Assembly: GCA_963844235.1 (NCBI GenBank)
Contig: CAWJNF010000008.1
Location: 248,001 to 312,000, forward strand
Source of the DNA: CAWJNF01 sp963844235
GTDB lineage: Bacteria > Actinomycetota > Thermoleophilia > Gaiellales > Gaiellaceae
Reading direction: 5' to 3'
DNA: 64,000 nucleotides
Both the position numbers and the translations under genes were made by a program. This document shows, in pieces, positions 31,740 to 40,723 of this stretch. The number at the start of each line of letters is the position of its first letter. The first letter of the stretch is position 1. The notes beneath the pieces are model-generated. The model was not told where the DNA came from and did no database searches. It saw only the letters and a list, made by a program, of their open reading frames with translations.

Positions 31740-32743
31740 GCGGCGGCTAGGTCGCCTGGGAGGCTGCCAGCCCGAGCTGCGAGCGAGCGGATGTAGGCGG
31801 CGTTGCAGCCACAGCAGCCGCCGACGTAGCCGATGCCCTCGTCCCGCGCGGCCGCCCCGAGCGCCTCGAAAGCGGTGCGGGACACCTGGATCGTCTCCAA
31901 GTCGTCGGGAAACGCGGGCAGGCGGGTGAAGCTGTGGCACTCCTCCGTCGTCCGGAAGGCAGCCGGCTGCGCGGCGATCGGAACCCCGGCCGCGGCGCGC
32001 ATCTCGCGGAGCAACGGCAGCATGCGCTCGGGGTCCTGCTCGCAGTTCGCTCCCACGGCGAGGGCGCCTCCGTCGGCCATGGCCCGCGCGCACTCCGCCG
32101 GGGAGTGGCCGTCGCTGCAGCTCGTGATCAGAGGCCGGAAGCTCATTGTGGCGACGACGGGCAGCCCGGCCGCTGCCGCGCACGCGAGCGCCTCACGCAT
32201 CTCGGACAGGTGGAAGAAGGTCTCGAGGACGAGGAAGTCGACGCCGGCGTCAGCGAGGATTCGGATCTGCTCGGCAAGATGATCCCGGGCCGCGCCCAGT
32301 GCCGCCGGGCCCTCGCGCTCGAGCAGCTGCGTCCTCGAGACGCTACCCGCCACGAGCGCGCTCTCGCCGGCGACCTCCCGGGCCAGCCCCACCGCCGTCG
32401 TATTGATCGCCTCGGTCTGCTCGCCGTAGCCCGCTCGGCGCAGCTTCTCCCTGGTCCCGAAGAACGTGAGCGCCTGCAGGACGGCGGCACCGGCGGCGAG
32501 GAACTCGCTGTGCAGCTCGCGCAGCGCGTCGGGGCTCTCGACAGCGACCTCGGGTGTGAACTGGCCGCTCCCGCGCCCCGTGCCCACCGCTTCGCGACCG
32601 GAGCCGCTGTCGACGTGGCCGCGCCGCTCGAGCTCGATCAGGTAGCCGCCGTCGCCGAGCACGACGCCGGACGCGAGCAGCCCGGCGATGCCGGTGGTCC
32701 GGCCGGCCGAGGCGGCAGGTGGCTCCGTCGGGGAGACGCTCAT
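31583..32743 (-). CDS. Homocysteine S-methyltransferase (BHMT-like) family protein
   Basis: About 386 residues from the ATG at 32743 (the frame is open to 32782, but a TAGGCT box at 32782-32787 puts the transcript start downstream of that). Zn ligands: Cys in GANCEQDP and the Cys pair in GGCCGCN. VLGDGGYLIELERRGH and VLQALTFFGTREKLRR match betaine-homocysteine methyltransferase-like proteins. After GGCCGC-AAYIRSL the family normally ends; here about 55 extra residues run through the nagB start in another frame. In a third frame a stop lies just before the nagB ATG, so a one-base error or mutation near 31750-31790 is likely. Confidence 0.78.
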   Translation of the reverse strand: MSVSPTEPPAASAGRTTGIAGLLASGVVLGDGGYLIELERRGHVDSGSGREAVGTGRGSGQFTPEVAVESPDALRELHSEFLAAGAAVLQALTFFGTREKLRRAGYGEQTEAINTTAVGLAREVAGESALVAGSVSRTQLLEREGPAALGAARDHLAEQIRILADAGVDFLVLETFFHLSEMREALACAAAAGLPVVATMSFRPLITSCSDGHSPAECARAMADGGALAVGANCEQDPERMLPLLREMRAAAGVPIAAQPAAFRTTEECHSFTRLPAFPDDLETIQVSRTAFEALGAAARDEGIGYVGGCCGCNAAYIRSLAARAGSLPGDLAAAWTSRSIAIRKTRAPRPPTVSPHGSRIRPCAPSWSRGAGRPSVSIATSVSAG

Positions 32744-32781
32744 GAGATCCAGGCGATCAGCGGGCTCGCTCCTGCGTGCCA

Positions 32782-32787
32782 AGCCTA
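32782..32787 (-). promoter_or_regulatory. -10 box TAGGCT for the methyltransferase operon
   Basis: Minus-strand TAGGCT about 39 bases before the ATG at 32743. A plus-strand TACATT at 32807-32812 is the matching candidate for the divergent MetE-like gene. Confidence 0.35.
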
Positions 32788-32869
32788 CCGAGCCATCCCG
32801 TTCGGTTACATTGGCGCCCGGCCGCCGCGCCGAGAGGGACTTCCATCAACTCGATGCTGGGGTGACGTC

Positions 32870-34042
32870 ATGAGACGAAGCACGGACCGGATCCTCACCA
32901 CCCACGTCGGCGCCCTGCCCGCGCCCCACGACGTCTGGGGTCGCCTCGACGTCAGCGACGAGCGGCTCTCGGCTGCCGTCGGCGAGGTGTGCGACCGGCA
33001 GCGCCAGGCCGGCATCGACTTCATCAACGAGGGGGAGCTGACCAAGGGCGGCCACTGGACGGAGTACCTCGCGTCCCGCCTCGGCGGATACGAGCCTGCC
33101 GGGCATCCCGGTGCACTCGGCGAGCTGCTCCTCTCGAGCACCGACTGGGTCGAGTTCCGCGACTTCTATCTCGCCGTGCTCGAGAACGGCACCCTGTTCG
33201 AGCAGTCGGGTGCGGCCCAGCACGTGCCGGAGGGCGCCGGGGAGACGACGCAGTCGGTCGAGGACTGGGTATGCACGTCGCCCGTCCACTTTCGCGGCCA
33301 GGCCGCGCTCGAGCGCGAGATCGACCTCATGAAGTCGGCGCTCGGCGACACGCCCGCGTCGGACGCGTTCTTGACCACGACCGCGCCGCTCAGCGTCGAG
33401 CCGGGCCGTGACAAGGGAATCTACGAGACCGACGAGGAGCACGTATACGCCATCGCGGAGGCCATGCAGGTGGAGTACGAGGCGATCGCCGCGGCCGGGT
33501 TCCAGGTGCAGGTCGACGACGCCTGGCTCGGCGCGCTGTGGGACCGCATCGGCATCCCAATGGGCCTCGAGGCCTACCGCAAGTTCTGCCAGCTGCGCTG
33601 CGAGGCGCTGAACCACGCCCTGCGCAACATCCCCGTAGAGCAGATCCGCTACCACCTGTGCTGGGGCAGCTGGCACGGGCCGCACTCGGCCGACCTGCCG
33701 CTGCCCGACATCGTCGACATCATGCTGTCGGTGAAGGCGCAGACCTACTCGATCGAAGCGGCGAACGTCCGCCACGAGCACGAGGTCACGCTCTGGGAAG
33801 AGACCAAGCTCCCGGATGGCAAGATCCTCGCGCCCGGCGTCGTGACCCACTCGACACCGCTGATCGAGCACCCGCAGCTCGTGGCAAACCGGATCGAGCG
33901 CTTCGCCAAGCTGGTCGGTCGCGAGAACGTCATCGCCTCCACCGACTGCGGCCTCGGATTGCGGCTCCACCCCTCGCTCGCCTGGGCGAAGCTCGATGTC
34001 CTCGTCGAGGGTGCCAGGCTGGCCACCGCAGCTCTGTGGTGA
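32870..34042 (+). CDS. MetE C-terminal-like (cobalamin-independent methionine synthase family) protein
   Basis: 390 residues, about half of MetE, so only the catalytic (C-terminal-type) barrel is present. RILTTHVGALPAP starts the barrel; INEGELTKGGHW; the zinc-ligand pattern HxC in YHLCWGSWHG and Cys in STDCGLGLRL. Such stand-alone proteins include epoxyalkane:CoM transferase-like methyl/alkyl thiol transferases and MetE-like core enzymes. The ATG at 32870 has GGGGTGA just before it. Divergent from a homocysteine methyltransferase and upstream of the amide/peptide operon. Its thiol substrate is unknown. Confidence 0.82.
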   Translation: MRRSTDRILTTHVGALPAPHDVWGRLDVSDERLSAAVGEVCDRQRQAGIDFINEGELTKGGHWTEYLASRLGGYEPAGHPGALGELLLSSTDWVEFRDFYLAVLENGTLFEQSGAAQHVPEGAGETTQSVEDWVCTSPVHFRGQAALEREIDLMKSALGDTPASDAFLTTTAPLSVEPGRDKGIYETDEEHVYAIAEAMQVEYEAIAAAGFQVQVDDAWLGALWDRIGIPMGLEAYRKFCQLRCEALNHALRNIPVEQIRYHLCWGSWHGPHSADLPLPDIVDIMLSVKAQTYSIEAANVRHEHEVTLWEETKLPDGKILAPGVVTHSTPLIEHPQLVANRIERFAKLVGRENVIASTDCGLGLRLHPSLAWAKLDVLVEGARLATAALW

Positions 34043-34061
34043 CCGCCTGACCCGTCGTAAC

Positions 34062-34067
34062 TAGGAT
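34062..34067 (+). promoter_or_regulatory. -10 box TAGGAT, leaderless start of the large operon
   Basis: TAGGAT is followed by 6 bases and the GTG at 34074. This is the best promoter candidate for the amide/peptide-utilisation operon. Confidence 0.5.
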
Positions 34068-34073
34068 CCCGCC

Positions 34074-36182
34074 GTGCGGTTCGTCGTCGTGGGCGTTGGC
34101 GCGATCGGGGGAACCGTCGGCGCGCGCCTCGTCCGGGACGGCCACGACGTCCTCTTCTGTGACGCCGATACGGAGCACGTCGCAGCGATGAACGAGCACG
34201 GCCTCGTCATCGAGGGGCCGGTCGAGGAGCTCACCGTGCCGGCGACTGCCGTGCATCCCGACGGCCTGCCGGACCGGCTCGAGCACGTTCTGCTCGCCGT
34301 GAAGTCGCAGCACACGGAGACGGCTCTCTCCGCGGTCGCCCCCCGCCTCGCCCGGGACGGCTACGTCGTCTCGCTGCAAAACGGGCTCAACGAGCCGGTA
34401 ATCGCCGCCCTCGTGGGGGAGGGGCGGACGATCGGCGCCTTCGTGAACTTCGGAGCCGACTACCTCGGTCCCGGACGTATCCTCGTCGCCAACCGCGCGA
34501 CCTTCGTGATCGGCGAGCTGGACGGGCGCCGGAGCGAGCGCGTCGCCGCCCTCGTCGCCGCCATCGAGGACGCGCGCGAGACCGACAACGTCCTCGGCTA
34601 CCTGTGGGGGAAGATGGCCTACGGTGCCATGCTCTTCGGCACCGCCGTCTCCGACCTGTCCATCGCCGACGCGCTCGAAGAGCCGGCGTACCGGCCGCTG
34701 TTCACCCGCCTGGCGCACGAGGCGCTGGAGGCGGCGACCGCGACGCCCGAGGCGTTCGACGGCTTCGACCCCGGGGACCTCGACGGCTCGCTCGCGCGCC
34801 TCGTCGAGTTCAACCGCGGCTCGGCAAAGACGCACTCGGGCATCTACAGGGACCTGGCGGTGCGCCGCCGCCCGACCGAGGTCGCGATGCTCGAACCGAT
34901 CGACCGCCCGCTCGTGCGCCGCACAGCACAGCTCATCCACGCCATCGAGGACGGCCGCCGCGTCTGCGAGCGGGCCAACCTGGAGCTGCTGGCGGCCTAC
35001 GATCGCCTCGAGGAGTGGGGGCCGAGGCTGAACGCGGTGACGACCGTCGTCGGCGCGCCCGACCGGGCCGCGGACGGCGCGCTCCACGGCTGCCAGGTTG
35101 CGGTCAAGGACAACATGGACGTCGCGGGCTACGTGACGACGAACTCCTCGACAGTCGGTACGCCGCCGCCCGCCGCCAGGGATGCCGAGGTCGTGGCGCG
35201 GCTGCGCGCTACCGGCGCCGACGTCTTCTGCAAGACCAACCTGCTCGAGTACGGCGCGGGCAGCGTCAACCCCGCGTACGGCATGACGTACAACCCGCTG
35301 AACCTCGGCCGCACCTCGGGCGGGTCGAGCAGCGGCTCGGCGGCGCTCGTTGCTGCGGGCGTCTGCGAGTACGCGCTCGGGAGCGACACCGGCGGCTCGA
35401 TCCGCATCCCGGCTGCCTACTGCGGGCTCGTCGGACTGAAGCCGACATTCGGGCTGGTGCCCCTGGACGGCGTGTTCCCGCTCTCCCCGACCCTCGACCA
35501 CGTCGGGCCGATCACGCGCACGGCAGAGCGGGCCGCCCGGCTGCTGGAGGTGCTCGCGGGCCGTCGCTACGAGCTGAAGCCGGTCAGCGGCCTGCGCGTG
35601 GGCGTGCTTCGCCGCCAGCTCGACGACCCGGACCTGCGGCCGCTCGTGCGCGAGCGTGTGTCGGACGCCGCCGAGACGCTGGCCCGTCTCGGGCTCGACG
35701 TGGTCGACGTCGACGTCGCCGAGCTCGACCTCGTCGACGAAGCGCTCGGGCCGATCATCTTCAAGGAGGCTTTCGACATCCATCGCCGCTGGCTCGAGAC
35801 GGAGGCCGACAGCTACGGTCCGGGGACGCGGGCGCTGCTCGAGCTCGGATCCGCGATCACGGACGAGCAGTACCGCCAGGGCCTGGCCGACAAGGAGCGC
35901 GTCGCCGCGGGCTTCGCGGCCATGCTCGAGGACGTCGACATCCTGCTGGGCCCGTCCGTCGCCTACGTCGCGCCGCCGGAGGATCCGCCGTTCGGCACGC
36001 CTGACGGCGACGTCGAGGCCCGCTACGCGGGGCCGTACAACCTGGCCGGCATTCCCGCGGTCTCGATCCCGTGCGGGCTCGCCGAGGACGGTCTCCCGGC
36101 CGGCCTTCAGCTCGCCGCCGGGTTGCATCGCGAGGCGCTGCTGCTCTCGGTCGGCCACGCCTACGAGGAGGTGAGCCCGTGA
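34074..36182 (+). CDS. Fusion of ketopantoate reductase-like and amidase-signature domains
   Basis: 702 residues in one frame. Residues 1-320 are a KPR/ApbA-type reductase: VVGVGAIGGTVGARL (NADP loop), VLLAVKSQHT, SLQNGLNE, and catalytic Lys in WGKMAYGAML. The KPR end (HAIEDGRRVCERANLELL) merges directly into an amidase-signature domain (about 325-702): catalytic Lys345 in VAVKDNMDV, cis-Ser near 418 in TSGGSSSGSAA, nucleophile Ser442 in GSDTGGSIRIP. No linker is visible, so the join is tight; both domains look complete. Such genes are usually separate. A reductase acting next to an amide hydrolase may serve one catabolic route. GTG start; its stop overlaps the next gene (GTGA). Confidence 0.82.
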   Translation: MRFVVVGVGAIGGTVGARLVRDGHDVLFCDADTEHVAAMNEHGLVIEGPVEELTVPATAVHPDGLPDRLEHVLLAVKSQHTETALSAVAPRLARDGYVVSLQNGLNEPVIAALVGEGRTIGAFVNFGADYLGPGRILVANRATFVIGELDGRRSERVAALVAAIEDARETDNVLGYLWGKMAYGAMLFGTAVSDLSIADALEEPAYRPLFTRLAHEALEAATATPEAFDGFDPGDLDGSLARLVEFNRGSAKTHSGIYRDLAVRRRPTEVAMLEPIDRPLVRRTAQLIHAIEDGRRVCERANLELLAAYDRLEEWGPRLNAVTTVVGAPDRAADGALHGCQVAVKDNMDVAGYVTTNSSTVGTPPPAARDAEVVARLRATGADVFCKTNLLEYGAGSVNPAYGMTYNPLNLGRTSGGSSSGSAALVAAGVCEYALGSDTGGSIRIPAAYCGLVGLKPTFGLVPLDGVFPLSPTLDHVGPITRTAERAARLLEVLAGRRYELKPVSGLRVGVLRRQLDDPDLRPLVRERVSDAAETLARLGLDVVDVDVAELDLVDEALGPIIFKEAFDIHRRWLETEADSYGPGTRALLELGSAITDEQYRQGLADKERVAAGFAAMLEDVDILLGPSVAYVAPPEDPPFGTPDGDVEARYAGPYNLAGIPAVSIPCGLAEDGLPAGLQLAAGLHREALLLSVGHAYEEVSP

Positions 36183-36886
36183 GGGTGCACGACTGCAACT
36201 GGATGCAGATCGAGCGCTACCTCGAGGAGGACGACCGTGTCGTGCTGCCGCTCGGCTCCACGGAGCAGCACGGGTACCTGTCGCTCGGCGTCGACGCGAT
36301 CCTCGCGGAACGCGTCTCGGTGGAGGCCGCCGAGCCGCTCGGCGTGCCCGTGCTCCCGGCGCTCCCGTTCGGGCTGACGCCGTACTTCGCCGCGTACCCC
36401 GGCAGCCCCAGCCTGCGCGTCGAGACATACATCGCGGTCGTCGGCGACCTGCTCGACTCGCTGCACGGCCAGGGCTTCCGCCGCTTCTTGCTCGTCAACG
36501 GCCACGGCGGCAACAACCCTGCCGGCGCCTTCGCGATCGAGTGGACGGCGGCCAACCCCGACGCGCAGGTGCGCTTCCACAACTGGTGGAACGGGCCGAA
36601 GACGTGGCCGGTCGTCCAGTCCATCGACCCCGATGCGAGTCACGCCTCCTGGCTCGAGAACTTCCCCTGGACGCGGCTCGAGAGCGTGACGTTGCCGCGC
36701 GAGAAGAAGCCGATGGCCGACCTTCGCGCGCTGGCCGTCCGCGACCCGGCCGGCGTGCGGAGCCTGCTGGGCGACGGCTCCTACGGGGGCCTCTACGAGC
36801 GCTCCGACGAGGACATGCTTGCGATCTGGCGCGCAGGGGTCGAGGAGGTTCGCGACCTGCTCGCAGACGGCTGGCGGGATGCCTGA
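36179..36886 (+). CDS. Creatininase-family amidohydrolase
   Basis: 235 residues from a GTG overlapping the previous stop. Metal-binding LGSTEQHGYLSLGVDAIL (Glu, His, Asp ligands) and LLVNGHGGNNPAG are the family signatures. Members open cyclic amides (creatinine) or hydrolyse formamides and FAPy-type amides. In this operon it is one of several C-N hydrolases. Ribosome site GAGGAGGTGA lies in the fusion gene end. Confidence 0.87.
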   Translation: MRVHDCNWMQIERYLEEDDRVVLPLGSTEQHGYLSLGVDAILAERVSVEAAEPLGVPVLPALPFGLTPYFAAYPGSPSLRVETYIAVVGDLLDSLHGQGFRRFLLVNGHGGNNPAGAFAIEWTAANPDAQVRFHNWWNGPKTWPVVQSIDPDASHASWLENFPWTRLESVTLPREKKPMADLRALAVRDPAGVRSLLGDGSYGGLYERSDEDMLAIWRAGVEEVRDLLADGWRDA

Positions 36887-37577
36887 TCTCTCCGGCCGGT
36901 CGGCTGTCGTCACCGGCACGGCTCAGGGCATCGGCGCCGCGATCGCAGTGGCGCTCGAAGAGAGCGGTGCGCGCGTGCACGGGTGCGATCTGGGCACCGT
37001 CGACGTGACGGACGCGGAGCAGGTGGAGGGCTTTATCCGCTCGGTCGGCGCCGTCGACATCCTCGTCAACAACGCGGGCGGCGTCGTCGGCCAGGTCGGG
37101 CAACCGCTCGAGGAGGTGACCGACGAGGACTGGAGGGCCGTCGTTGACGCGAACCTCACGAGCACGTTCCTGTGCACCCGCGCCGCAGTCTCGGGGATGA
37201 AGGAGCGTGGCTACGGGCGCATCGTCAACATCTCCTCCGGCGCCGGCCGCAGCGTGAGCCTGACCGGCATCCAGGCGTACGCGAGCGCGAAGGCGGGGCA
37301 GATCGGCCTCACGCGGCAGACGGCCCACGAGCTCGGGCCCTTCGGCATCACGGTCAACGCGATCGCGCCCGGCTTCGTCCTCTCGAACCCGACCAGCATC
37401 CGCCAGTGGGAGAGCTACGGCGAGGACGGCCAGCGAGTGCTGCTGGAGCGGATCGCGACGCGCCGGCTGGGCACGCCCGAGGACATCGCCCGTGGCGTTC
37501 TCTTCTTCGCAGCCGAGGAGGCCGGGTGGGTTACCGGCCAGGTCCTCTCGATTGACGGCGGCCACGCCATCTTTTGA
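36879..37577 (+). CDS. SDR-family oxidoreductase
   Basis: 232 residues from the ATG at 36879 (8-base overlap with the creatininase-like gene). Cofactor motif VVTGTAQGIGAAI (TGxxxGIG), NNAGG, catalytic Ser in NISSGAG, Tyr-x3-Lys in YASAKAG, then NAIAPGFV, DGGHAIF at the end. Classical NAD(P)-dependent alcohol or keto-acid dehydrogenase; in the operon it may reduce or oxidise a product of amide hydrolysis. Confidence 0.9.
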   Translation: MPDLSGRSAVVTGTAQGIGAAIAVALEESGARVHGCDLGTVDVTDAEQVEGFIRSVGAVDILVNNAGGVVGQVGQPLEEVTDEDWRAVVDANLTSTFLCTRAAVSGMKERGYGRIVNISSGAGRSVSLTGIQAYASAKAGQIGLTRQTAHELGPFGITVNAIAPGFVLSNPTSIRQWESYGEDGQRVLLERIATRRLGTPEDIARGVLFFAAEEAGWVTGQVLSIDGGHAIF

Positions 37578-38902
37578 CGACGAGCCGCGCTACCTGCGCG
37601 AGCTCGTCGAGTTCCTGCGCATCCCCAGCATCAGCCGGGAGCCGTCCAACGCGGACGACATGCGACGGGCGGCGGAGTGGCTCGCCGGCCGGCTCCGTTT
37701 CGCCGGCGGCGAGGTCGTCGAGACGGCCGGCCGCCCCGTCGTCGTCGGTGAGTGGCTCGGCCGGCCGGGCAGACCGACGATCCTCGTGTACGGCCACTAC
37801 GACGTCCAGCCTCCCGGGAACGCGGCCGAGTGGGGGAGCCCGCCGTTCGAGCCGAGCGTGCGCGACGGGCGGATCTACGCGCGTGGGGCCACCGACGACA
37901 AGGGGCCGCTGCTGATCCCGATCCTGGTGGCGGAGGCGTTTCTGGCCGAGCGCGGCGAGCTTCCGCTCAACGTCCGCTTCCTCTTCGAGGGCGAGGAGGA
38001 GGTCGGCAGCCCCAGCCTCGCCGGCTTCCTGCGCGAGCACCGCGATCGGCTCCGGGCCGACCTCGTCGTGTCGGCCGACGGGGCGATGTGGCGACCGAGC
38101 GAGCCGTCGCTGACGGTCGCTGCGCGCGGGCTCGTCGGGCTCGACCTCGTCGTCACCGGCGCGGGCGCGGACCTCCACTCGGGCCGCCATGGCGGCGCCG
38201 TCCCGAATCCCGTCCATGCACTGGCGGCGATCCTCGCGAGCCTTCACCGGGAGGACGGCTCCGTCGCCGTCGCCGGCTTCTACGACGACGTGCTGCCGCT
38301 GAGCCCGGAGGACAGGGAGGCGCTCTCGGCGATTCCCTTCGACGAGGAGGCGTACCGCGACGAGGTCGGCGCCCAGGCGCTCGCCGGCGAGCCCGGTTAC
38401 ACGACCCTCGAGCGGATCTGGACGCGGCCGACGCTCGAGGTCAACGGCGTCCGCGGCGGCGGCGACCTCACCGTGATCCCGCAGCGAGGCGCGTGCGCAC
38501 GTCACCTGCCGGCTCGTTCCGGACCAGCGCCCGGCGGGGGTGATCGAGTCGCTCGCCTGCCACGTCGAGGCCCATTGCCCGTCGCGGAGTCGCGGCGTCG
38601 GTCGTTCCCGAGTCGGAGGGAGTGCCCGCGTATGCGATCCGGGCAGACCATCCGGGGATCGCCGCCGCGCGCGAGGCGTTGCGGCGCGTCTACCCCAGGT
38701 CGAGCCGCTCGTGGTGCGGATGGGCGGCACGCTGCCGGCCGCCTCGATGCTGGCTGCGGAGCTCCGGCTCGACACGGTTTTCTTCTCCTTCTCCAGCGGC
38801 GACGAGAACCTGCACGCGCCGAACGAGTTCTTCCGGCTCGCCCGGCTGCGCGAGGGGCAGGAGGCGTGGAGACACCTGCTCGAGCTGCTCGCTACCTCGT
38901 AG
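37552..38902 (+). pseudogene. M20-family dipeptidase/deacylase, multiple frameshifts
   Basis: The first two thirds are intact: VYGHYDVQPP (metal His and Asp), YARGATDDKGPLL, FEGEEEVGSPSL (catalytic and metal Glu), LHSGRHGGAVPNP (dimer-domain His). Past ggdLTVIP at about 38480-38500 the match changes frame (TCRLVPDQRPAG, VIESLACHVEAHCPS), again at about 38590-38610 (VPAYAIRADHPGIAAA) and again near 38695 (QVEPLVVRMGGTLPAA, then FFSFSSGDENLHAPNE). The start is unclear; a TTG at 37552 inside the SDR gene is the most likely. With at least three shifts it cannot make a whole enzyme unless the sequence is wrong; family identity is clear. Confidence 0.8.
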
Positions 38903-38937
38903 CCGGCGGCGCAGCCTTTTCCCGGCGGCGAACGTCG

Positions 38938-38943
38938 TAAGAT
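38938..38943 (+). promoter_or_regulatory. -10 box TAAGAT before the transporter genes
   Basis: TAAGAT lies about 50 bases before the ATG at 38994 and upstream of a strong ribosome site (GGAGGGAGG at about 38977). It may give the transporter its own promoter inside the operon. Confidence 0.35.
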
Positions 38944-38993
38944 TGGGTGCCGCTGACAGCGGCGGGGAATCGAGCGGAGGGAGGTCCGGTCCC

Positions 38994-40658
38994 ATGAACG
39001 GAAGATGGCCTCGTGTGCGGTGGCTGGTGCTGCTCGGGGTGGTCGCGGCTCTTGCGCTGTCCGCCTGCGGCGGCGAGGAGGAGGCGGCGCCGCCCGCGGA
39101 GCCCGCGCCGGCCGAGCCTGCACCCGCGGAACCTCCGGCCGAGCCCGCCGAGCCACCGGCCGAGACGGGAGAGCCCGCAGAGCCGGCCGCACCGGCGGAG
39201 GGCGAGCCGCAGCCCGGCGGCGACCTCATCATCGCGCGGGTCGCCGACTCCACGTCGATGGACAAGACGACCGTCTTCGACAACGAGTCGATCTGGGTGT
39301 TCCAGCAGGTGATGGAGTCGCTGTTCGCCGTCACGCCCGACGGCAAGGACGTGGAGCCGTGGCTCGCGGAGGGCTTCGAGCTCTCGGACGACCAGCTCAC
39401 GTACACGATCACGCTGCGGCAGGGCGTGCTCTTCCACAACGGCCAGGAGATGACGTCGGCCGACGTGAAGTTCTCGATCGACGAGGCGAGCTCCGTCACG
39501 GGCGGGTGGGAGTGGATCAACGCCGCCATCGAGAGCATCGAGACCCCGGATCCCTACACCGTCGTCGTGACGACGAAGTACCCGTGGTCGCCGATGATCG
39601 CCGACCTCGCGCTGTTCAACAACGCGATCATCCCGGTGGACTACGCGGGCGAGACGAAGGAGCAGTTCTACGAGCATCCGATCGGCACCGGCCCGTTCGT
39701 GTGGGAGCACTGGACGAAGGGCTCCGACCTGAAGCTGGTCCGGAACGACAGCTACTGGCAGGAGGGCAAGCCGTACCTCGACAGCGTCACGTGGACGGTC
39801 GTGGGCGACGACAACACCCGCATCCTGCAGCTCAAGGGCGGCCAGATCCAGATCAACGAGTTCCCGCCGTTCTCCTCGATCGCGGACCTGCAGGCGACCG
39901 AGGGTGTCGTCATGGAGCTGTTCCCGTCCACGCGGACGGACTACCTGCTCTTCAACCACAACGTGGAGCCGCTGAACGACGTGCACGTGCGGCGTGCGAT
40001 CTCGATGGCGATCGACCGCCAGGCGATGGTCGACTCGATCCTGTTCGGAAACGGGGAGCCGGCGAACTCGTTCATGCCGCCCCAGGTGCCGTACTACGAT
40101 CCGGCCTCTCCGGGCCTGCAGTTCGACCTCGAGGCGGCGCAGGCGGAGATGGCGCAGTCCTCCGTGCCCGACGGCTTCGACCTCGAGTACCTGCTCGCCT
40201 CGGGCGACGTCCTCGACGAGTCGATCGCGGCCATCCTCCAGCAGAGCCTCGAGCCGCTCGGCATCAACGTGACGATCAAGAAGCTCGACCCGACCACGCA
40301 GTTCGCCGAGGTGCAGAAGCTCAACTACTCGATGGCGCACAGCTACTGGACGATGGACATCGCCGACCCCGACGAGCTCGTCACCTTCGCGATCGACGCC
40401 GATGCGGGCTCGCACTCGTTCTTCACCGACTACCGCAACGAGGAGGCGATCGCGGCGACGAAGGCAGCGCAGTCGACGTTCGAGCCTGCCGAGCGCCAGG
40501 AGCTCTACTCGCAGATCCAGACGATGGCCGCGGAAGACGCGTTCATGGTGTTCCTGTACTACTCCCCGTACCGCTACGCGTTTTCCGACACGGTGAACGG
40601 GTTCGTCGTCTACCCGACGGGCAACTACCACATGGAGGACGTCTGGCTCTCGCAGTAG
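38994..40658 (+). CDS. Peptide ABC transporter substrate-binding lipoprotein (SBP_bac_5)
   Basis: 554 residues. Signal peptide with lipobox LSAC, lipidated Cys25; then a Pro/Ala/Glu-rich linker of about 45 residues; then a DppA/OppA-type binding protein: LIIARVADSTSMDK, GVLFHNGQEMTSADVKFSI, GTGPFVWEHWTKGSDLKL, VRRAISMAIDRQAMVDSIL, YMVFLYYSPYR-like end (DAFMVFLYYSPYRYAF). It binds oligopeptides or similar ligands outside the cell and delivers them to the permeases encoded next. A hairpin after its stop probably raises its level over the permeases. Confidence 0.92.
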   Translation: MNGRWPRVRWLVLLGVVAALALSACGGEEEAAPPAEPAPAEPAPAEPPAEPAEPPAETGEPAEPAAPAEGEPQPGGDLIIARVADSTSMDKTTVFDNESIWVFQQVMESLFAVTPDGKDVEPWLAEGFELSDDQLTYTITLRQGVLFHNGQEMTSADVKFSIDEASSVTGGWEWINAAIESIETPDPYTVVVTTKYPWSPMIADLALFNNAIIPVDYAGETKEQFYEHPIGTGPFVWEHWTKGSDLKLVRNDSYWQEGKPYLDSVTWTVVGDDNTRILQLKGGQIQINEFPPFSSIADLQATEGVVMELFPSTRTDYLLFNHNVEPLNDVHVRRAISMAIDRQAMVDSILFGNGEPANSFMPPQVPYYDPASPGLQFDLEAAQAEMAQSSVPDGFDLEYLLASGDVLDESIAAILQQSLEPLGINVTIKKLDPTTQFAEVQKLNYSMAHSYWTMDIADPDELVTFAIDADAGSHSFFTDYRNEEAIAATKAAQSTFEPAERQELYSQIQTMAAEDAFMVFLYYSPYRYAFSDTVNGFVVYPTGNYHMEDVWLSQ

Positions 40659-40691
40659 CGTGCCGGCCGCCCGTCCACTAGCCGTTTCGAT

Positions 40692-40723
40692 GCGGGCCTC
40701 CTGAGCGAGGAAGGGAGGCCCGC
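40692..40723 (+). promoter_or_regulatory. Intercistronic hairpin hiding the permease ribosome site
   Basis: GCGGGCCTCC (40692-40701) pairs perfectly with GGAGGCCCGC (40714-40723) across a 12-base loop. The 3' arm contains the ribosome site (AGGGAGG) and the first base of the CTG start. Stem-loops after binding-protein genes are known to stabilise upstream mRNA; here the same fold would also lower permease translation. Confidence 0.55.
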
